A stretch of 64,000 nt of DNA from Flammulina velutipes (Eukaryota; Basidiomycota; Agaricomycetes; Agaricales; Physalacriaceae), in contig CM022371.1 of assembly GCA_011800155.1 (NCBI GenBank), forward strand, positions 620,001 to 684,000, read 5' to 3'. The position numbers and the translations under genes are program-made. The notes under the pieces were generated by a model. The model was not told the DNA's origin, did not search any database, and saw only the letters and a program-made list of their open reading frames with translations. This document shows positions 1-12,811 of this stretch, in pieces; position 1 is the first letter of the stretch, and every line of letters begins with the position of its first letter.

Positions 1-1227
1 ACATGAAGAAATGTGAATACAGTTCTGTTTGGCAAACGAAGAAGCGCACCTTGAGGAATGGCCTTCCTCGTTTTGTGGTTTTCATCATGTGCGATGAGCT
101 CGCAGCATCGTCTGAAGTAGGCATTGCGAATATGTAGCGAAAAGAACAGAAATAGAGAAGAGCAAGATGTCGAGTAGGCGGATACTGAGATGGAGGAGGA
201 AGAGGGAAAGAGGGCGGGCGGGATAGAGGGTGATGGAAAGAGAAGAAATGCAGAGAACAAAAGACCGAATGGGAACTCCCGGCGTTGCTACCCACGCTTT
301 CTCACGCTTTTGCCTCGTGTATTTTAGACGTAATTTCCAAATTGGTCACAAGAATGCGGGCTTTGAACCGAACTTTTGATGTCAAAAATTAACCCGTTTT
401 CGCGCTACCCTGATGGTCCTGAGTGCCGAGGATGCTGTGGTTACTAGGTTTCGTTACACCTCGTCGGTCGCCAACACCATACGACCACAAAAGGTGTACC
501 ATCAGCGGTCCAGAGGCATCTGAGGATCCTCTTGCCGGTCGGAACTGTGAGCCCTTCGAGGGGACGTCAACAGCATGTCAGGAACAAGTTTCATCATTTT
601 CCCGCCTCATGTCCCTCATCTGGATGAATGGATCGACACGAGTTGTCCTGGTCCTTCCTCTTCGTCTCGGTAACGCAAGAGGACGTCATTAAACCCTCCA
701 ACTTACTTAGGTAAATTGAGATGGAATGAATAGTGGCACCGATACATTTCCCCAGAGTTTCTGGATCCTAGCTATCTAGTGCATATGACAGACCCCTAAT
801 GGACCCGCTTTCATCGCATCTATCGCGCCACCTAATAAGTTATAGCCTGGCCGATTTCGCAGGTATGTCATACAAGTTTGATTCTCTGGTTGTATGCCTT
901 TGTAAGAGCTCGTTGATTGTTTCGTTTCACAGACTCGTGTCGACGGGGCTCGGTCTGCAATGAATGAGTTGCGAGGCGCGTATTCCGTACTCATTACTCG
1001 TTGTACGTATACGCCTGGAAACGCCCGCCCTCCAAATATTATTATTACAAGCTGCACTCCCCGCCGAGGCCACGGACTTGTCGCCAACGGGACATACTCG
1101 GATAAAAAACACGTCGCGACGCGCAACTCTAATTAGGCAATCGCCGAACCGTCCCGATCATCAGACCCGTGGGGATCCTGGATCTGACTCTCTTTGCGCG
1201 CCGGTTCCGCGCTCGGCCCTATACACG
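1..1227. other. No supported gene in the first 1.2 kb
   Basis: I see no reading frame here with convincing codon structure or a recognisable domain. The short open frames overlap on both strands and lack a consistent intron pattern. A purine-rich stretch lies around 160-260. The last part should contain the promoter and leader of the gene starting at 1228. An upstream gene may begin just outside the window on the minus strand, but this cannot be decided from the sequence. Confidence 0.4.
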
Positions 1228-2239
1228 ATGGAGAACATGCATACGAGCCCGAGCGGAAATGTAGGTCGTTTCACGCAGAAATTATTGCGCAGTAATTGAA
1301 TCGCGGCTGCATCCAGGATCCACAAGACGTGAAAGCGCTCCTGGATAGCCTTCAAGCCTCTGACGCATGGAAAGAGCTCGCAACTACCTCTCGGGATTCA
1401 TCGACTTTGCCTCCTAACAATGACACCGTACAGGCCCCCACTTCTTCATCTGTAGATGGACCTTCTGATGGCGCCTCATCCAATATGGTCGCGTCTCTTC
1501 TGGCTCAGCTTCACTCTGTTCCTGCTCCTTTCTTTCCTCGTCCTAGTAGCAATAATGCCCCCCGGCAAGAATACAATTTCGAGCCTATGGGTGGCAATCA
1601 GTCTTCAGCTTCCGCACCCAAAGATAGGCAAAATTACACCTACCAGCAAGCACTACCCGTCCTCGCGAACTTGGCATTGGATCCGCATTTCATCGACACC
1701 ATCACACAGGTAATTAACCCATGCCCAGCCCGATGTAATCTCTAAAATTCCTCTAGGTAAAGAAGGACCAAGACAAGCTCGAGAGACAACTCTGGGAACA
1801 GCGACAAGGCATCAGGCAAAAGTACGAAGGTAAAGTCAAGGCAGCGAAAGCTCGGTACGTCGCGATGAATGCACGGTAGATCGAAGGTTTGATTACGGTC
1901 AGTGCATCTATCATTGGCACCGAGATCACAAAGCACGAAGCAGATGTGAGTGATTTGCGCAGGTCAATAAACTTATTTTCAGACGCGTACTTAGATGCTG
2001 TCAAACACGTACGTGCGCGAATTAGAGCAATTCGACCTCGAACGTGCAATTCCTTTATGGGATCACATGGTGGCGCAACAACAAGAGAGGCTTGCGCAAG
2101 CAGGTGTACCTGCGATATTTTGCACGAAGGTCCCGGCTGATCGACAAGTGAGCATTTCTCCCAAGCGACCTCTAACTCCGTTGACCGCTCTCAGCGACAA
2201 CAACGAATCATCAAAGTCATCGAAGATCTTCTCTCATAG
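1228..2239 (+). CDS. Conserved coiled-coil hypothetical protein, five or so exons
   Basis: Predicted multi-exon gene. The start at 1228 gives MENMHTSPSGN, and an intron at 1261-1316 joins it in phase to DPQDVKALLDSL. Further introns are at about 1711-1756, at about 1853-1880, before LSNTYVRELEQFD, and at about 2150-2196. The stop TAG is at 2237-2239. The N-terminal half is Ser/Pro/Gln-rich and probably disordered. After QALPVLANLALDPHF the protein becomes charged and helical (KKDQDKLERQLWEQRQ), which suggests a coiled coil, and it ends in RIIKVIEDLLS. I do not recognise the family and assign no function. It lies in the same orientation as the next gene, with a 485 bp gap. Exon borders in the middle are my estimate. 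Confidence 0.65.
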
Positions 2240-2724
2240 TAAACTCACAAACCATCACGGCAGATCTGGCAGTTCTAGGCTCTTCCGATTCGCGATGAAG
2301 CATAGTCTCGGACGCGCCATACATAGGAGGCATTTGGTTCCGAATTTCCAAAGGAGTCGTTATTGATGTTGCATGAACCCAATACAAATTGGCCAGTTAC
2401 GAATCCTCGCATCTAATGCGAACATGAAGAGGCATGGTATAAAACGTGTTATTTGGTAGCCAACAGTTGACAGGTGTAGATATCGATGGAATCCTGAGGA
2501 GAGTCGATGACGCGCCGGCCGCCCAACTTGAAAAGATTGCGCGGAACGACTCCGAATGATCCGGATCCGGCTCTTCGGCCAGGTCCTTCAGAGCTCCTGC
2601 AGGGATGTCCTGAATTTTACAATGCAGAAACATCCTGCTTCGTCTGCAACCACTCCTTTTTATTTTCCTTGAGTCTCTGTCGGTCGAATTAAGGCCTGAC
2701 TTGGATGTACAGGGATCACAAACT
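2240..2724. other. Intergenic region, no supported gene
   Basis: 485 bp between two plus-strand genes. It probably holds the 3' end of the first transcript and the promoter or leader of the hydrolase-like gene. An upstream noncoding exon is possible. No motif stands out. Confidence 0.4.
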
Positions 2725-4629
2725 ATGCCTTTTGTGGACTTGTGCAGCGACGATGATTACGCCTCTATCTTCTACTTCACCAATACCGCGTACAGCAATG
2801 TCAGTGGGTTTGACGAAAGCAAGGCCACCGTAATTCTCCTGCACCCTTTCTTCTTGGACTCGCGATGGCTGGAGAACCAGCTGGGGGATCCACGGATGTA
2901 CGAGAACTACAATCTTATTGCCTTCGACATGCGTGTCAGTGGTCGATCTGCAGCGAAGCCCAGTGCTCGCCACGACAATTGGGTGGATGCCGCAGACCTT
3001 GCGTTCTGCCATATAGTACGTTCATTCATTGTCTTTGGAGAATACGCCAGTGACCTGTCACCAGAAACTCCAACTTCCTAAATGCCATATCCTAGCGCAC
3101 GACAATGTGGCCGTAAGCTGCGCGTTGCGTTTTGCATTCCTGTTCGTCTCCCCCAGTACATGCCTTCTCCAACCGCTCATCACCCCCAAGATTTCCAGAA
3201 CTGTGTGCAACCCTCACCCTCTGCAACGTCCCCTCCCAGATGGAGTAAGCTCCGCTGCTTTGGAATTGGTCCGTAACCCTGATCCCGTTCGACAGACTTC
3301 GCTGGGTGTTTGGCGCGTATGAGGAAATGCTCGAGCAGTGGTGTTTTCCCCCAGATCTGGAAACGCTGGAAATGGCAGGAAAGGAAGCAGTACGCTTTAT
3401 GATAGGACCGGTATGTCCACTCCAAACTCGATCGTACTGGGGCTGACGACGGACATAGGACTGCGATAGTGATTTGCTGGACGAGGTATGTACCATTGTC
3501 TCTTCGTACCGGATTCCTTCATCAATGCCTTATCTTCAAGATATTGGCCTACTGGCAAATTACATGCCCTCCTCGGAACAGGCAACGCTCCTTAGAGTCA
3601 GTCAATGTTTCCCTTCATGTATGTTCATTTGCTTCATCAGTGTTGCTCATCTGACTTGGCCGAAATAGAGACAATGCATGGCTCCTGACATGTATAGAGA
3701 CATCCGACATCCTGTTCTAATCATTCATGTACGGTCTTTCTCTCTATAGGCTGCTGAGTGCTAAATTTCATCTAGGGGGATCGAAACGATACTTCACCAT
3801 TGAAGTTTGCTGAGGAACTCAAGTCACGATTAACGAATACAGATGCCGTCCTCTACATCCTCAAAGGTATTTCCGCCTACCGAACCCCATGCGTCCCAGC
3901 TCATGACCTTTCGCAGGTGCCTCGGGATCTCTGAGCACATTACAGGGCAACGCATCCATCGTCACGCAGGTCTTTACCAAGTTCGTCGGACGGCAGCCTC
4001 ACGTTCCCTCCATACCAATCGTGAATCCTGACATCCGGGGACGCATGTCCGAAGCCCTTCACAAACTCGCCGACTACACAGAGACAAAGGACGCATCAAG
4101 CATAGCATCCAGAGATCCCTTATCCTCACTATCGTTCTGTACTCTCCCTCCTGAAGTTATCCAGAAACAGGAGGAGCAGCTCATTGCGTACGGTAAAGAT
4201 TTAGACTCTGCGTTTAAACCACTGGGCGAGAATGGCAGGCCTACGCGCAAGTAAGTGGCCAGTTCCGCCTCGTTCGTTGCAGGACTGACTTTCATCAGGT
4301 ATTCGGAGCGGAGGGACGAGCATTGGTTTAGTGGTGGTAAAGACGGCCTCTCCTATGCCGGTATGAACCTTTTCCTTCTTACCTCGTAAAAGATGTTGCC
4401 TAACTCGCTTATAGGACAATTTGGGCACAGTTCGAAGCAGAAAGTCGAGGTATCGGAGAGACCCCTGCCTATACCCCAATCGGAGCCCATCACAGATGTT
4501 GCACCCCACAACCGTCTCCGTCGAGCCAACGTCGGGCCTAGCTCGGTAGACAAGAACGTCATCAGAGGTTCGATGGCTAAAGTTGTCAGTTCAAACTCCT
4601 CAACATCAATAGGGCGGTTAATGAAGTAA
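2725..4629 (+). CDS. Alpha/beta-hydrolase-fold protein without a canonical nucleophile elbow
   Basis: Multi-exon gene with ATG at 2725 (MPFVDLCSDDDYASIFYFT). ILLHPFFLDSRWLENQ and YNLIAFDMRVSGRS correspond to the HG-like loop and the strand-4/DxRGxGxS region of alpha/beta hydrolases. At the nucleophile-elbow position the protein reads CHILAHDNVAVSCALRF, with no GxSxG, so catalysis is doubtful. After an intron at about 3730-3776 the chain continues LIIHGDRNDTSPLKFAEEL, the late strand with HGDxD that normally carries the acidic residue. A long Ser/Pro-rich tail follows (exons at about 4021-4254 and 4300-4629), ending GRLMK. The tail is not typical of simple esterases. Start chosen at the first ATG of the conserved frame. 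It is convergent with UXS1. Family assignment is good; the reaction is unknown. Confidence 0.65.
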
Positions 4630-4940
4630 CATCGACCAACATACTACTACACACCCATACCACTCGGAGCTACAGACACCCTCACAACCCTCTAGACGCC
4701 ACATTATCATCCTACTTGGTCCTGTTGACAAGGCCTTGATGCTATATACGTACGTACTTACTTAGCCGTCGCCTTATATCTTTATTATACGTTTCAATCT
4801 GGTTATGCATCACGGAGGAATTGCTGTTTTACGATACTGACAATGACATGTACCTTTCAATATTACTTTCTCCAGTCAAGTTTCTTCCGAGTCCAGTCTA
4901 ATGCAATCTATGATTCCCCAAGTGTAAACATGTTATCTTT
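4630..4940. terminator. Convergent 3' region between hydrolase-like gene and UXS1
   Basis: 311 bp separating two stop codons that face each other. The sequence is A/T-rich around 4740-4900 and must contain both polyadenylation regions. No gene is seen. Confidence 0.4.
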
Positions 4941-6470
4941 CTAGAGACTTCCTTCTACCATCTTCGCCTTGTAGTAACGCACCATCTCCTCCAGACCCAT
5001 GCGAACGGTCCACCTCGTCTGCCAGTCCAGCACAGTCTTGGCTCGAGTGGTCTCTGCCCGCCTCTTCTGGGGGTCATCGGTGGGGATGGGCTTGTAGATA
5101 ACCTGAACGCGACGTTCAAGCTTGATACCGTCCTCCGCCTGCACCTTCTCCACGATATCACGAACAAGCTCTGCAAACTCGCCGATCGTGAACTCGTCGC
5201 TGCTACCAATGTTGACGGGGCGAGTCTCGTCAGAGTTCATGAGCAGAATGAGACCATCAATCAAATCGTGAACGTATTGGAAAGAGCGGGTCTGCGTGCC
5301 ATCACCATAGACAGTCAGGTCCTCACCCTTCAGAGCCTGGACTATGAAGTTGGAAACAACACGGCCATCGTAGGGGTTCACTATAGCCATTCGGGTTTAG
5401 TCAACAGTGCGGATTGATGAGAAACATGCACTGACTGCGGGGACCATACGTGTTGAAGATGCGTGCGACACGAACATCGACGCCATCTTGATTGTGGTAG
5501 CCGTAAGTCAACGTCTCGGCGACACGTTTTCCTTCGTCGTAGCAGGCGCGAGGGCCAATAGGGTTGACATGTCCCCAACTACAGAGTATTCAGCGGAATT
5601 CCGAGGAGATCTGTCAGAAGAGGTTTAACGTACTACTCTTCGGTTTGAGGGTGGACTTCTGGGTCACCGTAGACCTCTAATGTGTGTGTCAGGGCGCGTA
5701 GTTCATTTTCCTTCAAAATGTAATAATTCATACCTGAGGTGCTCGTAATGAGGAAGCGAGCCTTTGTGCGCTTTGCGAGACCAAGCATGTTCAGGGTCCC
5801 CATAAACGAGGTCTTCACGGTCTTCACAGAGTTGAATTGATAATGGGGAGGGGATGCAGGGCATGCGAGGTGATAGATTTCTGCGACCATTATGTCAACA
5901 ATACAGTATGTATATTGTGAGAAAAGAGAAGACGTACGATCACATTCAATCATGAAGGGGTTCACGACATCGTGGCGGACCATCTCAAAGTTGGGGTGAC
6001 CGATCCAGTGGCTGACTGTGGTCTTTGAGCCAGTGAAAAAGTTGTCGAGGACCGTAACGTCGTGTCCAAGAAGCATGAGGCGGTCAACAAGGTGAGAACC
6101 AAGGAATCCGGCACCGCCAGTGATAAGAATGCGCTTCCTGACCGACGGCGAGAGGAGCTTCACAGGGGGAAAGCGAGAGAGCGTCGTGTATGAAATGGAG
6201 TTGTCCTGTGGGTGGTAGACGGACTTGGACTGATAGGTTGCTACCTCGCCTTTGGCCTGGCCAGCATCCTCCTCTTGTTGGTTCACATAGTGAGGGCGAA
6301 GGTAAAGGGACCGTAAAGCGTCAACCGAAACCTCGCTGTCGAAGCCAAACTTGTTATATCCGACGGTGGTGATGGGCTTGCCATCTTTGCCCAGGATGAC
6401 GATCTATATCGATGAAAATGAGTTACAGAACGCGCGAGACAACGAGCAGACGCACAGGAGAGGGGGACAT
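4941..6470 (-). CDS. UXS1: UDP-glucuronate decarboxylase (UDP-xylose synthase)
   Basis: Converts UDP-glucuronic acid to UDP-xylose, the xylose donor for cell-wall, capsule or glycoprotein glycans in basidiomycetes. It is an extended SDR protein. The NAD-binding motif [12 protein letters not shown] is followed by [11 protein letters not shown], then [22 protein letters not shown] and the active-site YxxxK seen as YDEGK (near 5545). The C-terminal part has [17 protein letters not shown]. Introns lie near 5391-5450, 5680-5735, 5885-5936 and 6402-6455. I place the start at 6470 (MSPSP), spliced with a GTGCGT donor to [19 protein letters not shown]; this first exon is inferred. Length and motifs fit a functional enzyme. 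It is divergently transcribed from ENP1. Confidence 0.92.
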
Positions 6471-6656
6471 GGTGGTGGTCAGAAAGGAAGAGGCAAATCT
6501 GGTGAAAAGAAAGTCAGCGGGATTAGAGGGGCTGTCGGACGAGACAGGATCTGACCTAGTCTGGCCTGGTGGTAGAACAGAACGTATGTTTTATTTCCCA
6601 ATGCGGCCCATATATACCGCCGCCGGCATAATTTTTGAGGTTCACACGCTGCCGTC
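6471..6656. promoter_or_regulatory. Bidirectional promoter between UXS1 and ENP1
   Basis: Only 186 bp separate the two start codons, so both genes must be driven from this stretch. A TATA-like TATATA is at 6611-6616, about 40 bp upstream of the ENP1 ATG, followed by a GC-rich CCGCCGCCGG run. Which gene the TATA serves is inference. Confidence 0.45.
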
Positions 6657-8339
6657 ATGCCTCGCGCTCAAAAACCCTCTGGAAAGTCGAGACACGATCC
6701 ACTGCACATCCAACTCGAAGGAGACAACGTTGAAGCAAAATACGGCCGTGTTACGCAGACTTCGAAACGCCAAAAATCTAAAAAGCACACACCAGACGCA
6801 GACGAGGATGGCGAAGTAAGATCACTCGTTAGGCTAAGGACGGGATTAACACATTTCCTTCAAGGTGTCCTTGGATCCAAAAACATCCAAACGCATCTTT
6901 GAGCTAGCTCGGGACCAGCAGCAAGAGCTTGGGCTCGATGGTGGTTCGGAAGATGAAATGCCCAGCGATGAGCCCTCTGCGTTTCAGCAACCTCGGATGG
7001 ATGTAGTTAATGAGGACGATGAAGATGACGATGAGGATCTGGAAGATAATGACGAGGAGATTGAGGAAGAATTCGTACGTTACCCTCATAATCCAATAAT
7101 TTTCCAATCTCACGTCGGGCGGTAGGAAATTGATGAGGGAGATATGGAAACATTAGATTCATTACTGCCCTCCAATTCCGGTCAACGACAAACCCTTGCG
7201 GACCTCATATTCTCGAAACTCAACAATCCCGATACCCAGACTCGGACCGCAACGGTCATTCAAAAAGTTAAGCAGGGTAAGCTTATCCATTCTCGCATGT
7301 TTAATCCGCTCACCTGTCCCCACTCTTCTAGACCCTCAAAATATAGACCCCGCGCTGGGATTAGATCCAAGAGTCGTAGAGGCATATAACAAGTGCGCTA
7401 TTTCCCTTCCTACGGGAATATGATTTAATCTCCAGACAGGTTGGGCATGTTCCTGCACAAATACAAGTCTGGCCCACTCCCAAAAATCTTCAAAGTTATA
7501 CCATCTCTACCCGCGTGGGCTAGGATACTCGCCCTCACTCAACCCGAAGAATGGTCTCCTCATGCAGTGCGCGCTGCCACCAAGATATTTATATCAAATA
7601 TGAAGCCCGATCAAGCTCAGCTTTTCTTGAGCAAGGTCGTTTTAGATGCCATCCGAGACGACATCCGCGAGAACAAGAAGTTGAGCGTCCACTACTACGC
7701 CGCGCTCAAGCGTTCAATGTACAAGCCTGGTGCATTCTTCAAGGGCATCATATTTCCCATGCTAGACGTATGCTCTTGCCTCTTTCTCAACCATTCATTT
7801 ATTCTTACTTTCATTGTCAGGATGGTTGTACTTTAAAAGAGGCAGCTATCATCGCATCGGTCCTCGCTCGCACGAAAATCCCAGTTTTGCATGCATCTGC
7901 TGCCCTTCTTCGTATAGCTGAGATGGACTATACCGGCCCCAATTCCCTCTTCATCCGCGTCCTTATTGACAAAAAGTTCGAATTGCCTTATAAAGTCGTC
8001 GACGCTCTCGTCTTCCATTTTATACGCCTCTCGAACGGCTATAGGGCCAGCAAGCGCGGCGATGCAGATAAGCTCCCCGTCTTGTGGCACCAAAGTCTCC
8101 TAGTATTCGCCCAGAGGTCGGTGTCTACTCTCTACGTTTCCGGCTCACTAAACTGATGTGGCCTTGTCAGATACTCATCCGATTTGACACCGGACCAAAA
8201 GGACGCGTTATTGGATGTGATACGAGCCACACCGCATCCTCAGATCAGTCAAGAGATACGAAGAGAGTTGGTGACCTCCGTCGTACGAGGTGCTCCCAGA
8301 GATCTGGTGGATCAGGATGTCGAGATGGGGACATCTTGA
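6657..8339 (+). CDS. ENP1: Bystin / Enp1, 40S ribosome assembly factor
   Basis: Pre-40S biogenesis factor acting in nucleolus and cytoplasm in 18S rRNA maturation. The protein starts [19 protein letters not shown], then has [19 protein letters not shown] and a strongly acidic stretch ([19 protein letters not shown]) typical of the N-terminal half. The bystin domain follows, with [70 protein letters not shown] and [16 protein letters not shown]. Short introns are at about 6816-6865, 7075-7122, 7276-7330, 7395-7437, 7770-7821 and 8116-8170. The C-terminus is VEMGTS with TGA at 8337-8339. No lesion seen. Confidence 0.93.
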
Positions 8340-8815
8340 GGTAGTCTCGCACTCTACTAGAGCTCAGTCAATTGTAACTGGCTATCACAACCATCTACAA
8401 TAATAGTACTGGCAATGCACTTGACACGTTTGTGTTAGCGCCAGGTCAATTTGAGTGAACCAGAACGACTACCGGTAAGAAGAATGTGGTCGGCGATTGG
8501 GTCTTCCTCCGTATGCGCAGTGCAGAAGGCTCAGATGACCGCAAGGTGCACTGCAGCGGAATTCATTCGGCGGAGTCAAGGCAGGGCATGTGTTCAGCCT
8601 GCACTTCGGATGGTTGAATGGAACTCTAGATTATGGTGAATAGATGTTATCTCGCTTCCAACGCGCGCTTAAAGATTGCGCTTGAGGCTCGGCATAAGTC
8701 GGCACAGCATCCCTACATAAACTGACATCAAAGCCTACCAGGGCTCTGCAAGGAACCGCCATCTTCCTGCCTTTCTACAGTTTTTCACTCCGTTTACTAC
8801 CTTATAACCAGCAAG
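8340..8815. other. Intergenic region upstream of Argonaute
   Basis: 476 bp that should contain the ENP1 3' end and the Argonaute promoter. I see no supported gene or recognisable element. Confidence 0.4.
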
Positions 8816-11800
8816 ATGCCTCCACGAATGGCGCCAGGACAGCGAGGCGGAGAAGTGCGCGCAGGACGCGGGGCAGGTAGCCCTGGACGTGGACGTGGTG
8901 CGGGTCCTGCGCACGCTCCTTCTTCTCGCGGCGGTCGTGGAGGAGGGCGGGGAGGCGCTTCTGGCGGAGCCGTCTCTTCCGCTCTCGCTCCTCTGCGTAA
9001 GTTTATTTAGATTCATACGCAATGCACTGTTTTCCCCGTTCTTGATCTTCTGATACCGTTTGAAGCCTCGGGAGTTCAGCCAATGGGTATGGCTCGTCCA
9101 AGCTTTGGTACGGCTGGCCGTGCCATCAAAGTACGAGTCAATGCCCTTACGATGGATATTCCCAATTTGACTGTATATCACTACGACGGTAAGCACGTTT
9201 AACATGTTTGTTGATCTAGCGCCGTAACTTTGTGTAGTTGGTAAGTGCTCCCTCACCTGATGTCATGTCTGTGCTTATGTCCTCGAAGCTTTCGAAAGCG
9301 AGCGAGGATTCCGGGTCAAATTCAATCATGAACTTATCGACCGACTAATTCAAGCAAACGGAAACATCTTCAGCGCTCCCTGCGGCTATGATGGTCGCAA
9401 GAACTTGTACAGCACTGAGAAGCTCCCGTTGGGGCCCAAGGACTCTCAAATGGTATGCACTTTGTATGTTTAGGTCGTCGCTGATGTTCTTGTAGTTTCA
9501 AGTCGTCGTCGATGCGCGAGGAAAACCCAAGGTCTTCAAGATCACTTTGACAATAGCTCGCACCATCGATATGGAGTAAGTTATATCGTCTATGACAGTG
9601 CACCTTACTCATTGCCTTGATAGAATTCTTCGACGATACGTTGACAGGCAACAATCATGGGATGAGAATGTATCGACCGCCATTACTGTTCGTCACCCTT
9701 TTCAATTAACTGACCGAAAATTAATTTGACGTTCCTCTAGGCGCTCAACGTTGCTACGCGCATGGCGCCAGCGAGGACATACCCATCTCGAGGTCGTTCA
9801 ATCTACTCGCTCAACGGCTCCAGGCCTATAGGACAAGGACTGGAGGCTGTACGAGGCTACTTTCAATCTATCCGACCCACATTCGACCGTGTCATTATTA
9901 ACATCGACATCTCTACCGGCGTTATGTATCGCAAGGGCCCTTTGATCGACCTCTGTCTTGATTTCTTTGGCGCTCCAGCCAAGAGCAACCCGAGCCAGTT
10001 CCTCGCTGCTACGGGGAACCGAGCGATGCCTGCTCAACAGCGATTACTTTTGCAGCGATTTCTGTCCGGTGTTCAAGTCACAGCCAAGACGGCGTCCGGA
10101 CAATGGCAGGAGTATACGATCCACAAACTGACTGACAGATCGGCCAAAGACCTTATCTTCAAGGACAAGGACGGCAAGACCGTTTCTGTTGCCCAGTATT
10201 TCCAGAAGGCTAACCAGCCTGTGCGCTTCGTGGACCTCATATGCATTGAGGTACTTATCCAGCCTTTCCGTTCAGTGAACTTTCACTTACTCTATCATAG
10301 ACGAAGAAGAAGGTTCAAATACCTCTTGAACGATGCGATGTCGTACCCGGGCAGCTTTCTCGAGCACAACTGACGCCGGACGCTCAACGTGAAGTCGTTG
10401 CCTTTTCGACACAGAAACCTCAAGAAAGGCTCAACGAGATTAGGAAAGGACTTCAGGTATGTTTTGACTGGGTGTACCATGCTCTCTGCTGAACGTCTTC
10501 AGGTCTTGGCTTATGGCCAGTCCGACTATGTCAGAGCCTTTGGTCTGAACATTGACGAGGCGAGTTTGCCGCTTGAGATCAACGCGAGGGTAATCGAGCC
10601 TCCGGTTATCACGTATGGCGCTCAGAGCAAGTCGGCATCTGTCGTAAGCCGTCTCTATATTGATGGTGTTCATTCTAATGATAATACAGAGACCTCGCGA
10701 CGGGGCATGGAATATGTTCGTCTTTATAAACTTTTCTTCACATCATCGGACATTGAGTTTTATTCCCAGGATTGACAAGAAATTCATCCAACCCTCGTCC
10801 ATTGCCGGATGGATTATCTTGTTCTTTGTGCCCGAGAACTTTTTCAGAGATGGTGTTGACAGGTTGAAGGACGACTTCATTCAAGTTGGCTGTAAGCCCG
10901 TTGGTGCGTACATCTCCGTTCACGATTTACCTTTGCGCTCATTCAAGTTCACCATATTCTACAGGCATCAATGTTCAAGACAATGCTCCCTTAATCCAAT
11001 TTTGCAATCCGAGAGGAAATATCGAGCAGGTATGTCCTTCCGCTCCTTCAGTAATGCTGTTTGCTGACATTATGTGCAGGAGATAATCAAAGCTGGGAAG
11101 GCATACAGTGCGAAGCGCAATGTGTTGCCTACGTTCGTGCTTTGTATTTTGCCCGACCACAACAACACCGACATCTACAACGCCATCAAACAGTACGTTC
11201 CTTAAAACCTTTGTCATTATCTGGCGACTGAAGATACCGCTAGTTGGGGCGACATCAAGGTATGACAATGTCGTGTGTGTGCTGCGCCCTTCTTGATATT
11301 TTTCTAGTCTGGCGTCGTGACCCAATGTCTAAAGGCCGGGAAAGCTCGGGGAGCGAAACCGCAGTACTGGGCCAATGTCATGCTCAAGTTGGTCTTTCGC
11401 CTCTTACTGTATAACTTTTTGACCCGGATGTAGAGTCAACGCCAAACTAGGTGGTATCAATTCCGTACCAGAGGCTTCCCCAAGCACAGTTATCAACGAT
11501 CCATCTTACCCGACCATTGTTATGGGTGAGTACTGGATACCTTGACCTTAAGTAACTTACGCTGAACTCACCTAGGCGCTGATGTCATGCATCCCGCTCC
11601 TGGGAGTGATTCACCTTCGAATGCTGCCGTCGTAGGTAGCATTGACTCAAACGGCTCACGCTACATATCCAGGACGACAATCCAAGCATCGCGACTGGAA
11701 ATGATCCAAGACCTCAAGACCATGGCACAGTCCATCCTTGAGCAAGCTGTCTCCTACCGTCAACAAGTGGATAAGAAGACAGGCCCTTGGAAGCGCCTGA

Positions 11801-12811
11801 TCTTCTTCCGTGGTAAGTGCATGTACGCAACACACATGGTTAGTAATGCTGAAGCATCCAATAGACGGAGTCTCTGAGGGTGAATTTAGGCAAGTTCTCG
11901 ATCAAGGTAAATAATTTCGCTCGTTGTATGCATTGATTTAGCTAACTTTGATTGTACGCAGAGCTGCCTCTTCTCAAAGGTACTCCACACTTGGATATAC
12001 TCTGATAGATTCTTATTGGTTCGTTCAGCGGCGTGTCAAGCAGCGAAGTTAAATGTCACCATCACTTTTGTCATCGTTGGCAAAAGACATCATGTTCGGT
12101 ATGCCAATTCAAGCACTCGTCAGCCGTCTGTATATCATACTGACCGGTCGATAGCTTCTTCCCAAGTAACGAGAAAGATCAAGATCGCAGCGGGAACTCA
12201 GTAGCCGGTACCGTCGTCGATCGGGACATAACCAGCCCCGTCGAGTATGATTTCTACTTGCAAAGCCACGGTGGTCTGCTCGGAACGAGCAGGAGTTCAC
12301 ATTATATTGTAATTGCCTTTATCTTCCTTGGGATGACTATAATCTGACCTTTCGGGCTAACAGGTCGTTCACGACGAGAACAAATTCGGGTAAATCTCAT
12401 TTCATATGATTGCACGACCTTACTCATAAGAATATAGTCCCGACAGGATCCAAAGTCTTGCATACACGCTATGCCACACATACGCTCGAGCCACTCGTTC
12501 CGTATCAATTCCAGCCCCAGTTTACTGTTAGTTTTCTCGTGATGCTTCTTTGTCTCTTTAACGATGTCCTTTCAGATGCGCACATTGTTTGCAGCCGGGC
12601 GAAGACGCACTATGACCCGAGTGGACAAAGTGCACCATCCATCATGTCCGGTGGTACATCATCTTCAGCGGACAGGGCTGCTGTTTTCGAGCAGCATAGG
12701 GCAGGATATAAGCCTGTGAACGCGGCTCAGGCCAGGCGCATGTATTTCATGGTATGTTCTGTTCGTCGTTTCAACCTTGACTTTGGAATGCTCAATGCCG
12801 TTTGGTAGTAA
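8816..12811 (+). CDS. AGO: Argonaute protein, slicer residues present
   Basis: Effector of RNA silencing that binds small RNAs. The start at 8816 gives [19 protein letters not shown] and an RGG-rich tail (about residues 1-60). N-domain follows ([14 protein letters not shown]), then the L1/DUF1785 stretch ([17 protein letters not shown]), PAZ ([25 protein letters not shown]) and MID, and PIWI at the end. In PIWI I see the catalytic DEDH pieces: Asp in [14 protein letters not shown], Asp in [11 protein letters not shown], and His in [26 protein letters not shown] matches the conserved RHHTR motif. Many introns of about 50 nt interrupt it, some exon borders estimated. The coding end is MYFM. An intron from about 12751 to 12808 would place a TAA directly after M (12809-12811); without splicing the frame runs 18 codons to TAG at 12806. 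Likely active. Confidence 0.9.

Noticed and set aside
423..692. 89-codon plus-strand frame
   Set aside because: Starts at a non-ATG codon, no domain, and no neighbouring exon structure.
8816..9010. Gly/Arg-rich frame as a separate small RNA-binding protein
   Set aside because: It splices into the Argonaute N-domain and such RGG tails are common on fungal Argonautes.
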